64,000 nt of DNA from contig NZ_VIWT01000001.1 in assembly GCF_007829815.1 (NCBI RefSeq), positions 1,325,501 through 1,389,500 on the forward strand, in the 5' to 3' direction. The DNA comes from Kitasatospora viridis (GTDB lineage Bacteria > Actinomycetota > Actinomycetes > Streptomycetales > Streptomycetaceae). The translations under genes were made by a program, and so were the position numbers. Below the pieces are notes generated by a model. The model saw nothing but the letters and a program-made list of their open reading frames with translations. It was not told the DNA's origin and searched no databases. Of this stretch, positions 24,529 through 33,050 are shown in pieces (the stretch's first letter is position 1; each line of letters opens with the position of its first letter).

Positions 24529-24559
24529 AGAGTACCAGGAATCACCAAGGAAAGGTAAA
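24529..24559 (-). promoter_or_regulatory. Possible terC promoter
   Basis: Minus-strand TACTCT (24534-24529) fits a -10 box and TTTACC (24559-24554) a weak -35, with a 19-nt spacer. A start near 24521 would begin transcription exactly at the riboswitch aptamer, which supports the placement. Confidence 0.4.
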
Positions 24560-24590
24560 GTGCCCTGCTGATGGAGGGTCAGCGGGAGCG

Positions 24591-25169
24591 TCAGAGGAAG
24601 GGCTCGATGGCCGGCAGCATGTCCTGGAAGGTGCGGGCCCGGGCCGGAGCGCCGATCGCCTGCATGCCCCAGCCGGCGCCCTCGCGGAACACCTTGGCCA
24701 TGATCTGCCCGGTGTGCTCGCCGCCCCCGGTCAGCTCGTAGCGGGCCAGCTCCAGACCGCTGGCCTCGTCCACCAGGCGGCAGTGCGCGTTCTGCACCTC
24801 GGCGAAGGTCTGGCCGGTGTAGGAGCTGACCGTGAAGATCACCTGGGTGATCTGCGCCGGGATCCGGGTCAGGTCCACCACGATCGACTCGTCGTCCTCC
24901 CCCGAGCCGGCGCCGCCGACCAGGTTGTCCCCGGTGTGCCGCACCGAGCCGTCCCGGCTGACCAGCTGCTGGAAGAAGACCACGTCCTTCGGGGTGTGCT
25001 CGGCGTAGAGCAGCGCCGAGGCGTCCAGGTCGATCTGCCGGGTCCGGCTGCCGAAGAGCCCGCGCTTGGGGGCCGCGCGCCAGCCCAGGCCCATCCGCAC
25101 CAGGCTCAGCGTCTCGCCGCTGGACTTGCGCAGACTGACCTGCTCGCCCTTGCTCAGACTCACCGACAC
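24591..25169 (-). CDS. TerD family protein
   Basis: A 192-aa cytoplasmic calcium-binding stress protein of the tellurite-resistance TerD/TerE/CABP group. The N-terminus SVSLSKGEQVSL is diagnostic. The acidic metal-binding segment GGAGSGEDDESIVVDL lies near residue 90, followed by VIFTVSSYTGQTFAEVQNA near 115 and LARYELTGGGEHTG near 140. Streptomyces has many paralogues, linked to calcium signalling and differentiation. It is upstream of terC on the same strand with about 70 nt between its stop and the terC riboswitch, so the pair may be functionally linked although terC seems to have its own promoter. Confidence 0.93.
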   Translation of the reverse strand: MSVSLSKGEQVSLRKSSGETLSLVRMGLGWRAAPKRGLFGSRTRQIDLDASALLYAEHTPKDVVFFQQLVSRDGSVRHTGDNLVGGAGSGEDDESIVVDLTRIPAQITQVIFTVSSYTGQTFAEVQNAHCRLVDEASGLELARYELTGGGEHTGQIMAKVFREGAGWGMQAIGAPARARTFQDMLPAIEPFL

Positions 25170-25223
25170 GGCCGCCCCCTCTTGCCTTGACGCGATTTTG
25201 ACCGACGCGCTGCGCTCACCCTA

Positions 25224-25265
25224 GGCCCTGGGCGGCGCCACCCACCAGGGGCGCCCCCCGGGGCC
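25224..25265 (-). terminator. Hairpin downstream of uvrB
   Basis: Arms 25224-25239 (GGCCCTGGGCGGCGCC) and 25250-25265 pair at 14 of 16 positions around a 10-nt loop, just past the uvrB stop and before terD. Confidence 0.5.
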
Positions 25266-25278
25266 GGGGCGGGCCGGA

Positions 25279-27372
25279 TCAGGCGATCCCGGCCTCCCGC
25301 ATCTGGCGCAGCTCCTTCTTCAGCTCCTTGACCTCGTCGCGCAACCTGGCGGCCACCTCGAACTGGAGCGAGGCGGCGGCGGTGTGCATCCGCTCCGTCA
25401 TGTCCTGGATCAGCTGGGCGAGTTCGGCGGCCGGCATGGAGCTGGGCTGCTTGCGGTCGGCGCCGAGCGCGGGCACCGGGGCCTTCTTCGCCTTGCCGGC
25501 GTCCCGGTAGCCGGTGGCCATCAGCTCCTCGGTGTCGATCTCCTCCCGGGCCAGGGTGTCCAGGATGTCGCCGATCTTCTTGCGCAGCGGCTGCGGGTCG
25601 ATGCCGTGCTTCTTGTTGTAGGCCTGCTGGACCTCGCGGCGGCGGTTGGTCTCCTCGATCGCCTTCTCCATCGAGGGGGTGATCCGGTCCGCGTACATGT
25701 GCACCTGGCCGGAGACGTTGCGGGCGGCGCGGCCGATGGTCTGGATCAGCGAGGTGCCGGAGCGCAGGAAGCCCTCCTTGTCCGCGTCCAGGATCGCCAC
25801 CAGCGAGACCTCGGGCAGGTCCAGGCCCTCGCGGAGCAGGTTGATGCCGACCAGCACGTCGTACTTGCCGGCCCGCAGTTCGCGCAGCAGCTCCACCCGG
25901 CGCAGCGTGTCGATGTCGCTGTGCAGGTAGCGGACCCGGATGTCGAGGCCGAGCAGGTAGTCGGTGAGGTCCTCGGACATCTTCTTGGTGAGCGTGGTGA
26001 CCAGCACCCGCTCGTCCTTCTCCACCCGGGTGCGGATCTCGTGCACCAGGTCGTCGATCTGACCCTCCGTCGGCTTGACGATCACCTCGGGGTCGATCAG
26101 GCCGGTCGGGCGGATGATCTGCTCCACCTGGCCGTCGCCGCGGGAGAGCTCGTAGGGGCCGGGGGTGGCGGAGAGGTAGACGGTCTGGCCGATCCGCCCG
26201 AGGAACTCCTCCCACTTCAGCGGGCGGTTGTCCAGCGCGGAGGGCAGCCGGAAGCCGTGGTCCACCAGGGTGCGCTTGCGGGAGGCGTCGCCCTCGTACA
26301 TCGCGCCGATCTGCGGGACCGTCACGTGCGACTCGTCGATCACCAGGAGGAAGTCCTCCGGGAAGTAGTCGAGCAGGGTGTTCGGCGGGGAGCCCGGCTC
26401 GCGGCCGTCGAAGTGCATCGAGTAGTTCTCCACGCCGGAGCAGCTGCCGATCTGGCGGAGCATCTCGATGTCGTAGGTGGTGCGCATCCGCAGCCGCTGG
26501 GCCTCCAGCAGCTTGCCCTGCTTCTCCAGCACCGCGAGCCGCTCGGCCAGCTCGGTCTCGATGCCGTTGACCGCCCGCTCCATCCGCTCCGGGCCGGCCA
26601 CGTAGTGCGAGGCGGGGAAGACGTAGATGGAGTCGTCCTGGCTGATGATCTCGCCGGTCAGCGGGTGCAGCAGGTAGAGCGCCTCGATCTCGTCGCCGAA
26701 CATCTCGATCCGGACGGCCAGCTCCTCGTAGACCGGGAAGATCTCGACGGTGTCGCCGCGGACCCGGAAGGTGCCCCGGGTGAAGGCCAGGTCGTTGCGG
26801 GTGTACTGGATGTCGACGAAGCGGCGCAGCAGCGCGTCCCGGTCGATCTCCTCGCCGACCTTCAGCGGGACCATCCGGTCGACGTACTCCTGCGGGGTGC
26901 CGAGGCCGTAGATGCAGGAGACCGAGGCGACCACCACCACGTCCCGCCGGGTGAGCAGCGAGTTGGTCGCGGAGTGGCGCAGCCGCTCAACCTCCTCGTT
27001 GATCGAGGAGTCCTTCTCGATGTAGGTGTCCGTCTGCGGGACGTAGGCCTCGGGCTGGTAGTAGTCGTAGTACGAGACGAAGTACTCGACCGCGTTGTTC
27101 GGGAGCAGCTCGCGGAACTCGTTGGCCAGCTGGGCGGCCAGGGTCTTGTTCGGCGCCATCACCAGGGTGGGCCGCTGGAGCTTCTCGATCATCCAGGCCG
27201 TGGTGGCCGACTTCCCGGTGCCGGTCGCGCCGAGCAGGACGACGTCCTTCTCGCCCGCGCGGATCCGGCGCTCCAGCTCGGCGATGGCCGCCGGCTGGTC
27301 GCCGTTGGGCTGGTAGGGGCTGACGACCTCGAAGGGCGCCGTGGTCCGCTCAATGCTCGTGATGGGTCGCAC
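25279..27372 (-). CDS. uvrB: UvrABC system protein B (excinuclease helicase-like subunit)
   Basis: The damage-verification subunit of nucleotide excision repair. The 697-aa product has Walker A ([15 protein letters not shown]) near residue 45, the beta-hairpin that inserts between DNA strands ([19 protein letters not shown]) near 100, Walker B with DESH ([11 protein letters not shown]) near 345, helicase motifs V and VI ([25 protein letters not shown]) near 505-545, and a C-terminal UVR motif ([17 protein letters not shown]) that binds UvrC. The GTG at 27372 aligns with the family start [10 protein letters not shown]. The start codon is buried in a 12-bp inverted repeat and has no clear Shine-Dalgarno sequence. 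It follows zapE by 37 nt. Confidence 0.96.
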   Translation of the reverse strand: MRPITSIERTTAPFEVVSPYQPNGDQPAAIAELERRIRAGEKDVVLLGATGTGKSATTAWMIEKLQRPTLVMAPNKTLAAQLANEFRELLPNNAVEYFVSYYDYYQPEAYVPQTDTYIEKDSSINEEVERLRHSATNSLLTRRDVVVVASVSCIYGLGTPQEYVDRMVPLKVGEEIDRDALLRRFVDIQYTRNDLAFTRGTFRVRGDTVEIFPVYEELAVRIEMFGDEIEALYLLHPLTGEIISQDDSIYVFPASHYVAGPERMERAVNGIETELAERLAVLEKQGKLLEAQRLRMRTTYDIEMLRQIGSCSGVENYSMHFDGREPGSPPNTLLDYFPEDFLLVIDESHVTVPQIGAMYEGDASRKRTLVDHGFRLPSALDNRPLKWEEFLGRIGQTVYLSATPGPYELSRGDGQVEQIIRPTGLIDPEVIVKPTEGQIDDLVHEIRTRVEKDERVLVTTLTKKMSEDLTDYLLGLDIRVRYLHSDIDTLRRVELLRELRAGKYDVLVGINLLREGLDLPEVSLVAILDADKEGFLRSGTSLIQTIGRAARNVSGQVHMYADRITPSMEKAIEETNRRREVQQAYNKKHGIDPQPLRKKIGDILDTLAREEIDTEELMATGYRDAGKAKKAPVPALGADRKQPSSMPAAELAQLIQDMTERMHTAAASLQFEVAARLRDEVKELKKELRQMREAGIA

Positions 27373-27390
27373 GGTCCCACCGTACGACCC
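27364..27390 (-). promoter_or_regulatory. Hairpin enclosing the uvrB start codon
   Basis: Arms 27364-27375 and 27379-27390 (ACCGTACGACCC) pair over 12 bp with one mismatch or wobble and a 3-nt loop. The uvrB GTG (27372-27370) lies inside the 3' arm of the transcript. In mRNA this would block initiation unless melted by translation from zapE or by a leaderless start. Confidence 0.55.
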
Positions 27391-27409
27391 GGGTGTGACA
27401 GCGCGGCGG

Positions 27410-28462
27410 CTACTTCGCCGAGTCCCGGGCCAGCGCGACCAGTCGGGAGACCGCCCGCAGGTACTTCTTGCGGTAGCCGCCCTTCAGCATCTCCTCGGAG
27501 AACACCTGGTCGAAGGGGATGCCGGAGGCGGTGATCGGCAGCTCCCGGTCGTACATCCGGTCGGCCAGCACCACCAGGCGCAGCGCGGTGGACTGGTCCT
27601 CCACCGGGCGCACGCCGCGCAGGAAGACCGCGTGCACGTCGTCCAGCAGCGCGCCGTAGCGGCTCGGGTGGACCGCCGAGAGGTGGTCCAGCAGGGCCGC
27701 GAAGTCGTCCAGCGAGGCGCCCGGGGCCCGCCCGGCCCGCTCGGTGACCTGCTCGTCGGTGTACGGGGCGGGGGCGGCCGGCAGGCCGCGGTGGCGGTAG
27801 TCCTGGCCGTCGATCCGGACGGTGCGGAAGTTCGCCGAGAGCCCCTGGATCTCGCGCATGAAGTCGGCGGCGGCGAACCGGCCCTCGCCGAGCTTCTCCG
27901 GCAGGGTGTTCGAGGTGGCGGCCAGCTTCACCCCGGCCTCGACCAGCCGGGAGAGCAGGGTGGAGACCAGCACGGTGTCGCCCGGGTCGTCCAGCTCGAA
28001 CTCGTCGATGCAGAGCAGCTTGTGCCCGGACAGCGTGCGCACCGCCTGCTGGAAGCCGAGCGCGCCGACCAGGTTGGTCAGCTCGACGAAGGTGCCGAAG
28101 GCCTTGGGGCCGGGGGCCGCGTGCCAGAGCGAGGCCAGCAGGTGGGTCTTGCCGACGCCGTAGCCGCCGTCCAGGTAGACCCCGGCCGGGCCCTGCGGGG
28201 GCTTGGCCTTGCGGAACCAGCCGCGCTTGGGGGCCTCGGCCGCGTTGAGGCCGGCCGCGAACTCCTCCAGCACCCCGACCGCCTGCTGCTGGCTGGGCTG
28301 GGTCGGGTCCGGCAGGTAGGAGCCGAAGCTCACCCCGGAGAACCTCGGCGGCGGCACCATCTCGGCGACCAACCGCTCCGCCGGGACCGCCGGCTTGCGC
28401 TCGCTGAGCGCCACCGGGGCGGTGGTGGCGGTTATGGCATCAGGGTGGGAGGCTCCGGGCAC
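27410..28462 (-). CDS. zapE: ZapE/AFG1-like P-loop ATPase
   Basis: A AAA-type ATPase. In E. coli ZapE interacts with FtsZ under oxygen limitation; mitochondrial AFG1/LACE1 acts in protein quality control. The 350-aa call has Walker A in [16 protein letters not shown] near residue 97, Walker B in [15 protein letters not shown] near 150, sensor-1 in [15 protein letters not shown] near 180, and [13 protein letters not shown] just after. The start is uncertain. An ATG at 28501 exists but would overlap the divergent gene's ATG, so I prefer the GTG at 28462, which gives an N-terminus of family-like length before the conserved [15 protein letters not shown]. It is upstream of uvrB by 37 nt, probably in one transcript. 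Confidence 0.88.
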   Translation of the reverse strand: MPGASHPDAITATTAPVALSERKPAVPAERLVAEMVPPPRFSGVSFGSYLPDPTQPSQQQAVGVLEEFAAGLNAAEAPKRGWFRKAKPPQGPAGVYLDGGYGVGKTHLLASLWHAAPGPKAFGTFVELTNLVGALGFQQAVRTLSGHKLLCIDEFELDDPGDTVLVSTLLSRLVEAGVKLAATSNTLPEKLGEGRFAAADFMREIQGLSANFRTVRIDGQDYRHRGLPAAPAPYTDEQVTERAGRAPGASLDDFAALLDHLSAVHPSRYGALLDDVHAVFLRGVRPVEDQSTALRLVVLADRMYDRELPITASGIPFDQVFSEEMLKGGYRKKYLRAVSRLVALARDSAK

Positions 28463-28499
28463 GGTAGTAAAGGGTACGCGCCGTGGAAGACTCGCAGTC

Positions 28500-29285
28500 A
28501 TGCACCGGCTGATCCCTGCGTCACACTCCGCGGCGCCGCTCGACGACTCGCTCGCCCCCCTCGACTCCCTGGAAGGCCTCGCGGCCGTCTACGCGTACCC
28601 CGGGCAGGTGAACCTCGGGCAGCCCTGGCTGCGGGCCAACATGGTCTCCTCGCTGGACGGGGCGGCCAAGCTCGACGGGCTCTCCGAGGGGCTCTCCAGC
28701 GAGGCCGACAAGCGGATCTTCGGAGTGCTGCGGGCGCTGGCCGACGTGGTGCTGGTCGGCGCCGAGACGGCGCGCGCCGAGGGCTACCGGCCGGCCCGGG
28801 CCCGGGAGGCCTTCCAGGAGGCCCGGCGGGCCGCCGGACAGGGGCCGGCCCCGGTGATCGCGGTGGTCAGCCGCTCGCTGGAGCTGGACCTGGGCCTGCC
28901 GCTGTTCACCGAGCCGCTGGTGCCGACCGTGGTGATCACCACCGAGGACGCGCCGGCCGACCGCCGGGCCGCGGTGGCCCGCACCGCCGAACTGGTCACC
29001 GCCGGGCGGGGTTCGGTGGACCTGCCGGCCGCGCTCGCCGCGCTGGCCGCGCGGGGCTGGACCCGGCAGCTGACCGAGGGCGGCCCGCGGCTGCTCGGGC
29101 AGCTGGCGGCGGCCGGGCTGCTGGACGAGCTCTGCCTCTCGCTGGCCCCGCTGCTGACCGCCGGGACCGCGCCACGGATCGCGCACGGTGCCGAAATGGC
29201 TGACGCGCAGCGGATGCAACTGGTGTCATTGATCGAGCAGAAAGGTTTCCTCTTCGCTCGATACTGCCGAAAGGCCGTCAGCTGA
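28500..29285 (+). CDS. RibD C-terminal-like pyrimidine/dihydrofolate reductase family protein
   Basis: A 261-aa single-domain NADPH-dependent reductase of the RibD C-terminal/DHFR-like fold. WLRANMVSSLDGAAKLDG near residue 43, VVLVGAETARAEGYRPAR near 84, and RQLTEGGPRLLGQLAAAGLLDE near 185 are the conserved cofactor- and substrate-binding segments. The deaminase half of bifunctional RibD is absent, and no other riboflavin genes are near, so the substrate is unknown. The ATG is preceded by GGAAGA about 10 nt upstream. It is divergent from zapE. Members are often annotated only as pyrimidine reductase family. Confidence 0.87.
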   Translation: MHRLIPASHSAAPLDDSLAPLDSLEGLAAVYAYPGQVNLGQPWLRANMVSSLDGAAKLDGLSEGLSSEADKRIFGVLRALADVVLVGAETARAEGYRPARAREAFQEARRAAGQGPAPVIAVVSRSLELDLGLPLFTEPLVPTVVITTEDAPADRRAAVARTAELVTAGRGSVDLPAALAALAARGWTRQLTEGGPRLLGQLAAAGLLDELCLSLAPLLTAGTAPRIAHGAEMADAQRMQLVSLIEQKGFLFARYCRKAVS

Positions 29286-29407
29286 CGGGCCCGTTGATCA
29301 CTCCCACGTGGCGCGAGTGCCGTGTGAGCCGCGTGAGGAAAGCTTCCTCCGGGCACTATGGGAGGGGACACCGGACCCCGGGGGCCTGCAACACGGAAGG
29401 GACTCTT

Positions 29408-29875
29408 GTGTTCAAGACCGTACTGATGATCGAAAAGGCGCTCTCCGACGCCGACGTGGAGCTGGTCACCACGCTGCACGGCGACGAGAAGGTCTCCTTC
29501 GTCGTCCTGATGCAACCCCGCGGCAAGACCGACGAGCTGCTGCGGGCCCTCGACGACGTCGCCCTCGGACATCTCGACAAGGCGGTGCACGAGCACGACG
29601 AGCGCGAGCAGCCCGGGAACCCGGACGTGGCCGGCGAGTCGCTGGAGCACAGCCTGCGCCACCTGCGGGCGGCCGGCGCCGACGCGGTCGGCCGGGTGGT
29701 CGAGGCCCATCCGCTGGACAGCCTGCGCGCGGTGGTCGAGGAGACCGGCGCGGACGAGGTGCTGGTACTGACCGCGCCGCACTTCGTGGAGGAGTTCTTC
29801 CACCGCGACTGGGCCTCCCAGGCCCGGCACAAGGTCGGCGTCCCGGTGCTGAAGCTCTTCGCCAGCGAGTCCTGA
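29408..29875 (+). CDS. Conserved actinobacterial protein, 155 aa (often misnamed indole-3-glycerol-phosphate synthase)
   Basis: A small soluble alpha/beta protein. The N-terminus FKTVLMIEKALSDADVE and the later DEVLVLTAPHFVEEFFHRDW and HKVGVPVLKLF are highly characteristic of a family found beside murC in Streptomyces. Homologues carry the indole-glycerol-phosphate synthase name in databases, but the protein is far too short for that TIM barrel and lacks its motifs. The alternating strand/helix pattern and C-terminal VPVLKLF recall universal-stress-protein folds; that is inference. The GTG at 29408 follows GAAGGGA. It precedes murC, with a long nested hairpin in the intervening 117 nt. Confidence 0.75.
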   Translation: MFKTVLMIEKALSDADVELVTTLHGDEKVSFVVLMQPRGKTDELLRALDDVALGHLDKAVHEHDEREQPGNPDVAGESLEHSLRHLRAAGADAVGRVVEAHPLDSLRAVVEETGADEVLVLTAPHFVEEFFHRDWASQARHKVGVPVLKLFASES

Positions 29876-29905
29876 GCGGAGCGGCCCGGGCCCGCGGGTG
29901 GTGCA

Positions 29906-29968
29906 GAATCGTCCTTGCGGTCACTCCCCCGGCACTGGACCGGGGGAACCCCCTCGCCAGGACGATTC
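29906..29968 (+). promoter_or_regulatory. Nested hairpin in the murC leader
   Basis: The outer stem GAATCGTCCT (29906-29915) pairs perfectly with 29959-29968. An inner perfect 8-bp stem TCCCCCGG (29925-29932) pairs with 29940-29947 around a 7-nt loop, with a short GCG/CGC helix between. The element ends 25 nt before the murC TTG. There is no U-tract, so it could be a structured 5' UTR, an attenuator or a terminator for the preceding gene. Confidence 0.55.
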
Positions 29969-29992
29969 GCCACTTCAGTACGGAGCCCTCCC

Positions 29993-31393
29993 TTGAACGA
30001 CGCCGCCCACGACCTGCACGCCCCGCACTTCATCGGCATCGGCGGGGCCGGCATGTCCGGACTGGCCAAGATCCTCACCGTCCGGGGCGCCAAGGTCTCC
30101 GGCAGTGACGCCAAGGAGTCCGAGACCGTGCTGGCGCTGCGCGCGCTCGGCGCGACCGTCGCGGTCGGCCACGCGGCCGGCAACGTGCCGGACGGTGCCA
30201 GCAGCATCGTGGTCTCCAGCGCGATCCGGGAGGACAACCCGGAGCTGGCCGCCGCCCGCGAGCGCGGCATCCCGGTGGTGCACCGCTCCGACGCGCTGGC
30301 CGCGCTGATGGGCGGCCGCCGCGCCCTCGCGGTGGCCGGCACCCACGGCAAGACCACCACCACCAGCATGCTCGCGGTGGCGCTCGGCGCCCTCGACCTG
30401 GACCCGTCCTACGCGATCGGCGGCGACCTGGACGCGCCCGGCTCCAACGCGCACCACGGCGCCGGCGAGATCTTCGTGGCCGAGGCGGACGAGAGCGACC
30501 GCAGCTTCCACAAGTACGCGCCCGAAGTGGCGATCGTGCTCAACGTGGAGCTCGACCACCACGCCAACTACGCCTCGATGGAGGAGATCCACGAGTCCTT
30601 CGAGACCTTCGTGGGCCGGATCCAGCCCGGCGGCACCCTGGTCGTCTCGGCCGACCAGGAGGGCGCCCGCGAGCTGACCCGCCGGGTGGCCGGGCGGCCC
30701 GGGCTCAGCGTGATCACGGTCGGCGCCGCCGAGGACGCCACCGTGCGGGTGGTCTCGATCACCCCGCGCGGCATGACCAGCGAGGTGATCGTCGAGCTGG
30801 AGGGCGCCGAGCTGGCGTTCACCGTCTCCGTCCCCGGCCGGCACTACGCGCACAACGCGGTGGCCGCGCTGGCCGCCGGCGTCGCGCTGGGCGTGCCCGC
30901 CGAGCGGCTGGCCGAGGCGCTCGGCCGGTACACCGGCGTGCGCCGCCGGCTGCAGCTCAAGGGCGAGGCCGGCGGCGTGCAGGTGATCGACTCCTACGCG
31001 CACCACCCCACCGAGATGGCCGCCGACCTGGAGGCGGTCCGGGACGTGCTGAGCCAGTCCGCGGCCGGCCGGGCGCTGGTGGTCTTCCAGCCGCACCTGT
31101 TCAGCCGCACCCAGCAGCTCTCCGAGGAGATGGGCCGGGCGCTGGCGCTGGCCGACGCCTGCGTGGTGCTGGACATCTACCCGGCCCGGGAGGACCCGCT
31201 GCCGGGCGTGACCAGCGAGCTGATCGTCGACGCGGCCCGCCGGGCCGGCGCCGACGTGACCGCCGAGCACGACTTCGCCGCCGCACCCGCACTGCTGGCC
31301 GGGATGGCCAAGCCGGGCGATCTGGTTCTCACCATGGGAGCCGGGGACGTCACCAACCTCGGTCCGGCCATCCTTGAGGAGCTCGCACGATGA
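29993..31393 (+). CDS. murC: UDP-N-acetylmuramate--L-alanine ligase
   Basis: Adds L-alanine to UDP-MurNAc, the first amino-acid step of peptidoglycan precursor synthesis. The 466-aa Mur ligase has the N-terminal UDP-binding [17 protein letters not shown] near residue 12, the ATP-binding P-loop [18 protein letters not shown] near 117, the metal/substrate segment [15 protein letters not shown] near 165, [10 protein letters not shown] near 190, [15 protein letters not shown] near 285, and [11 protein letters not shown] near 335. The start is most likely TTG at 29993 with GGAG 7 nt upstream. The upstream in-frame sequence includes the leader hairpin and is not conserved. This is an isolated murC, outside the division/cell-wall cluster. 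msrB overlaps its stop (ATGA). Confidence 0.95.
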   Translation: MNDAAHDLHAPHFIGIGGAGMSGLAKILTVRGAKVSGSDAKESETVLALRALGATVAVGHAAGNVPDGASSIVVSSAIREDNPELAAARERGIPVVHRSDALAALMGGRRALAVAGTHGKTTTTSMLAVALGALDLDPSYAIGGDLDAPGSNAHHGAGEIFVAEADESDRSFHKYAPEVAIVLNVELDHHANYASMEEIHESFETFVGRIQPGGTLVVSADQEGARELTRRVAGRPGLSVITVGAAEDATVRVVSITPRGMTSEVIVELEGAELAFTVSVPGRHYAHNAVAALAAGVALGVPAERLAEALGRYTGVRRRLQLKGEAGGVQVIDSYAHHPTEMAADLEAVRDVLSQSAAGRALVVFQPHLFSRTQQLSEEMGRALALADACVVLDIYPAREDPLPGVTSELIVDAARRAGADVTAEHDFAAAPALLAGMAKPGDLVLTMGAGDVTNLGPAILEELAR

Positions 31394-31794
31394 CCTACGA
31401 GATCGAGAAGACCGACGACGAGTGGCGCGCCCAGCTCAGCCCGGCTGAGTTCCAGGTGCTGCGGAAGGCGGGCACCGAGCGCCCGTTCGTCGGCGAGTAC
31501 ACCGACACCAAGACCGTCGGCGTGTACGCCTGCCGGGCCTGCGGGTCCGAACTGTTCAGCTCGGAGACCAAGTTCGACAGCCACTGCGGCTGGCCGTCGT
31601 ACTTCGCGCCGCTGGCCGAGGACCGGGTGGAGTACATCGAGGACAGCACGCTCGGCATGCGCCGGGTCGAGGTGCGCTGCGCCCGCTGCGGCAGCCACCT
31701 GGGCCACGTCTTCGAGGGCGAGGGCTACGCCACCCCGACCGACCAGCGCTACTGCATCAACAGCATCTCGCTGACCCTGCGTCCGGCCGAGTAG
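31390..31794 (+). CDS. msrB: Peptide-methionine (R)-S-oxide reductase
   Basis: Repairs the R-epimer of methionine sulfoxide in oxidised proteins. The 134-aa product has the zinc-binding pairs CRACG near residue 48 and [16 protein letters not shown] near 97, [14 protein letters not shown] with the substrate-binding tryptophan near 65, and the catalytic cysteine in [11 protein letters not shown] near 120. The ATG overlaps the murC stop (ATGA), so it is translationally coupled to murC, an odd functional pairing that nevertheless recurs in related genomes as far as I recall. A hairpin terminator follows. Confidence 0.95.
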   Translation: MTYEIEKTDDEWRAQLSPAEFQVLRKAGTERPFVGEYTDTKTVGVYACRACGSELFSSETKFDSHCGWPSYFAPLAEDRVEYIEDSTLGMRRVEVRCARCGSHLGHVFEGEGYATPTDQRYCINSISLTLRPAE

Positions 31795-31807
31795 CCGTCA
31801 GCACCCC

Positions 31808-31837
31808 GCCTGCGGGTGGCGTCCGCCGCCCGCAGGC
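31808..31837 (+). terminator. Terminator after msrB
   Basis: Stem of 13 bp, 31808-31820 (GCCTGCGGGTGGC) with 31825-31837, one wobble, 4-nt loop. It is followed by a C-rich tract holding three copies of GCCCGACCCCC (31844-31882) and then by the promoter region of the next gene. I saw no gene in the roughly 220 bp between msrB and 32017. Confidence 0.7.
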
Positions 31838-32016
31838 CCGCTCGCCCGACCCCCAGCCCGACCCCCCCCAGCCCGACCCCCCGTCAGGTCCGCCCGGAGA
31901 AAAGCCGCCCGGGCTGCGACCGGACCGGGCCCCCGATCCGTCCTTCTGAGCAGAGCCCGCGAGACGCGGGCCCGCATGGCCGGCGTGCGGTTCACTCCAC
32001 CAGAAGGACACTCCAG

Positions 32017-32967
32017 ATGGACGACGAGTTCAGCTCCTCCCTGCGTGAGGAGCTGTCACGACTCAGCGAGCCCCCGATCGGTGACCTGGTCGGGCAGGCC
32101 GCCCGCCAGGGCCGCCGGATCCGGCGGTTCCGGACGATCGGCGCGACGGCGGCCGTGGCCGCCGTCGCCACCGTGACCGCGCTGTTCAGCGGTCAGCTGG
32201 TCGGCTCCGGCCACACCGGCGCGCAGGGGATCGGCCCGGCCGCACCGGTGGGCGCCTCGGTCAGCGCCTCGCCGAACACCAGTGCCACTCCCAGCGCCGC
32301 CCCCAGCACCACCCCCGGGGCCTCGGCGGCGCCGAGTGCCGGCGCGACCCCCGACGCCGGCTCGGCCTCGCCCACCCCCGGCGGCGGCCAGGGCTCCTCG
32401 GCCCCGGCCGGGGTGCCGGCGAGCACCCCGGCGGCGGCCGGCTCGGACGCACTGGTCAAGAGCACCCCGGCCAGCCTGCTGGCCGCCGTGGTGCAGTCCC
32501 TGCCGAGCGGGATCACCACGGACCACTACTACGGCGATGCGCCGCAGCCCCCGATCACCCTCGACCCGTCCGTCAACCTCTACCTGCACTCGGGTGGCAA
32601 GACCGGCCGGATCGGCGTGAGCGCGTACAAGGCCGACACCCCGTCGTCCTGCACGACGCCCGAGGGTGAGACCGGCGTCTCCGCCACCTGCTCCACCGAC
32701 GCGGCCGGCGAGTTCGTCAACGTGCTGAGCAACCCGAGCAACTGCATCCAGAACACGACGGTCACGGTGTACCGGCATGACGGCATCGCCGTCTCGGTCG
32801 ACCTCTCCACCTGCCTCGACAACAGCGCCCGTGGCACGTCCACTCCGCTGACGCAGGCTCAGGCCGTCACCCTGGCCGACAGCACCCTGCTGAACGTCGT
32901 CATGCCGTCGTCGTTCGTCAAGGCCGCCGACACGCAGTACGCCGGCAGCATCAAGGTCAGCCCCTAA
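32017..32967 (+). CDS. Single-pass membrane protein next to an ECF sigma factor, possible anti-sigma partner
   Basis: A 316-aa protein. A short cytoplasmic N-terminus (DEFSSSLREELSRLSEPPIG) with a basic stop-transfer RQGRRIRRFR precedes one helix at about residues 40-62. A roughly 80-residue Ala/Pro/Ser/Thr linker with repeated PSA/PGA units follows, then a globular extracytoplasmic domain of about 170 residues containing five cysteines (for example SSCTTPEGETGVSATCSTD and SNCIQNTTVTV). No recognised enzyme motif. Position just upstream of a SigE-type sigma factor and the architecture suggest a regulatory or sensing partner, but no anti-sigma zinc motif is visible. The ATG follows AAGGAC. A hairpin separates it from the sigma gene. 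Confidence 0.75.
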   Translation: MDDEFSSSLREELSRLSEPPIGDLVGQAARQGRRIRRFRTIGATAAVAAVATVTALFSGQLVGSGHTGAQGIGPAAPVGASVSASPNTSATPSAAPSTTPGASAAPSAGATPDAGSASPTPGGGQGSSAPAGVPASTPAAAGSDALVKSTPASLLAAVVQSLPSGITTDHYYGDAPQPPITLDPSVNLYLHSGGKTGRIGVSAYKADTPSSCTTPEGETGVSATCSTDAAGEFVNVLSNPSNCIQNTTVTVYRHDGIAVSVDLSTCLDNSARGTSTPLTQAQAVTLADSTLLNVVMPSSFVKAADTQYAGSIKVSP

Positions 32968-32979
32968 CCGACCGCACCC

Positions 32980-33005
32980 GCCGCGGCCCCTCCGGGGGCC
33001 GCGGC
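32980..33005 (+). terminator. Hairpin between membrane protein and sigma factor genes
   Basis: Perfect 11-bp stem GCCGCGGCCCC (32980-32990) with 32995-33005, tetraloop TCCG. It should reduce read-through into the sigma-factor gene. Confidence 0.6.
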
Positions 33006-33050
33006 CTCCGGCATTCCCGAACACCACCGACCCACCCGGGGGGACCACGC

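Noticed and set aside
31844..31882. Three C-rich units GCCCGACCCCC after msrB, considered as a repeat element
   Set aside because: Short, irregular spacing and homopolymer runs point to slippage; no CRISPR, REP or IS features.
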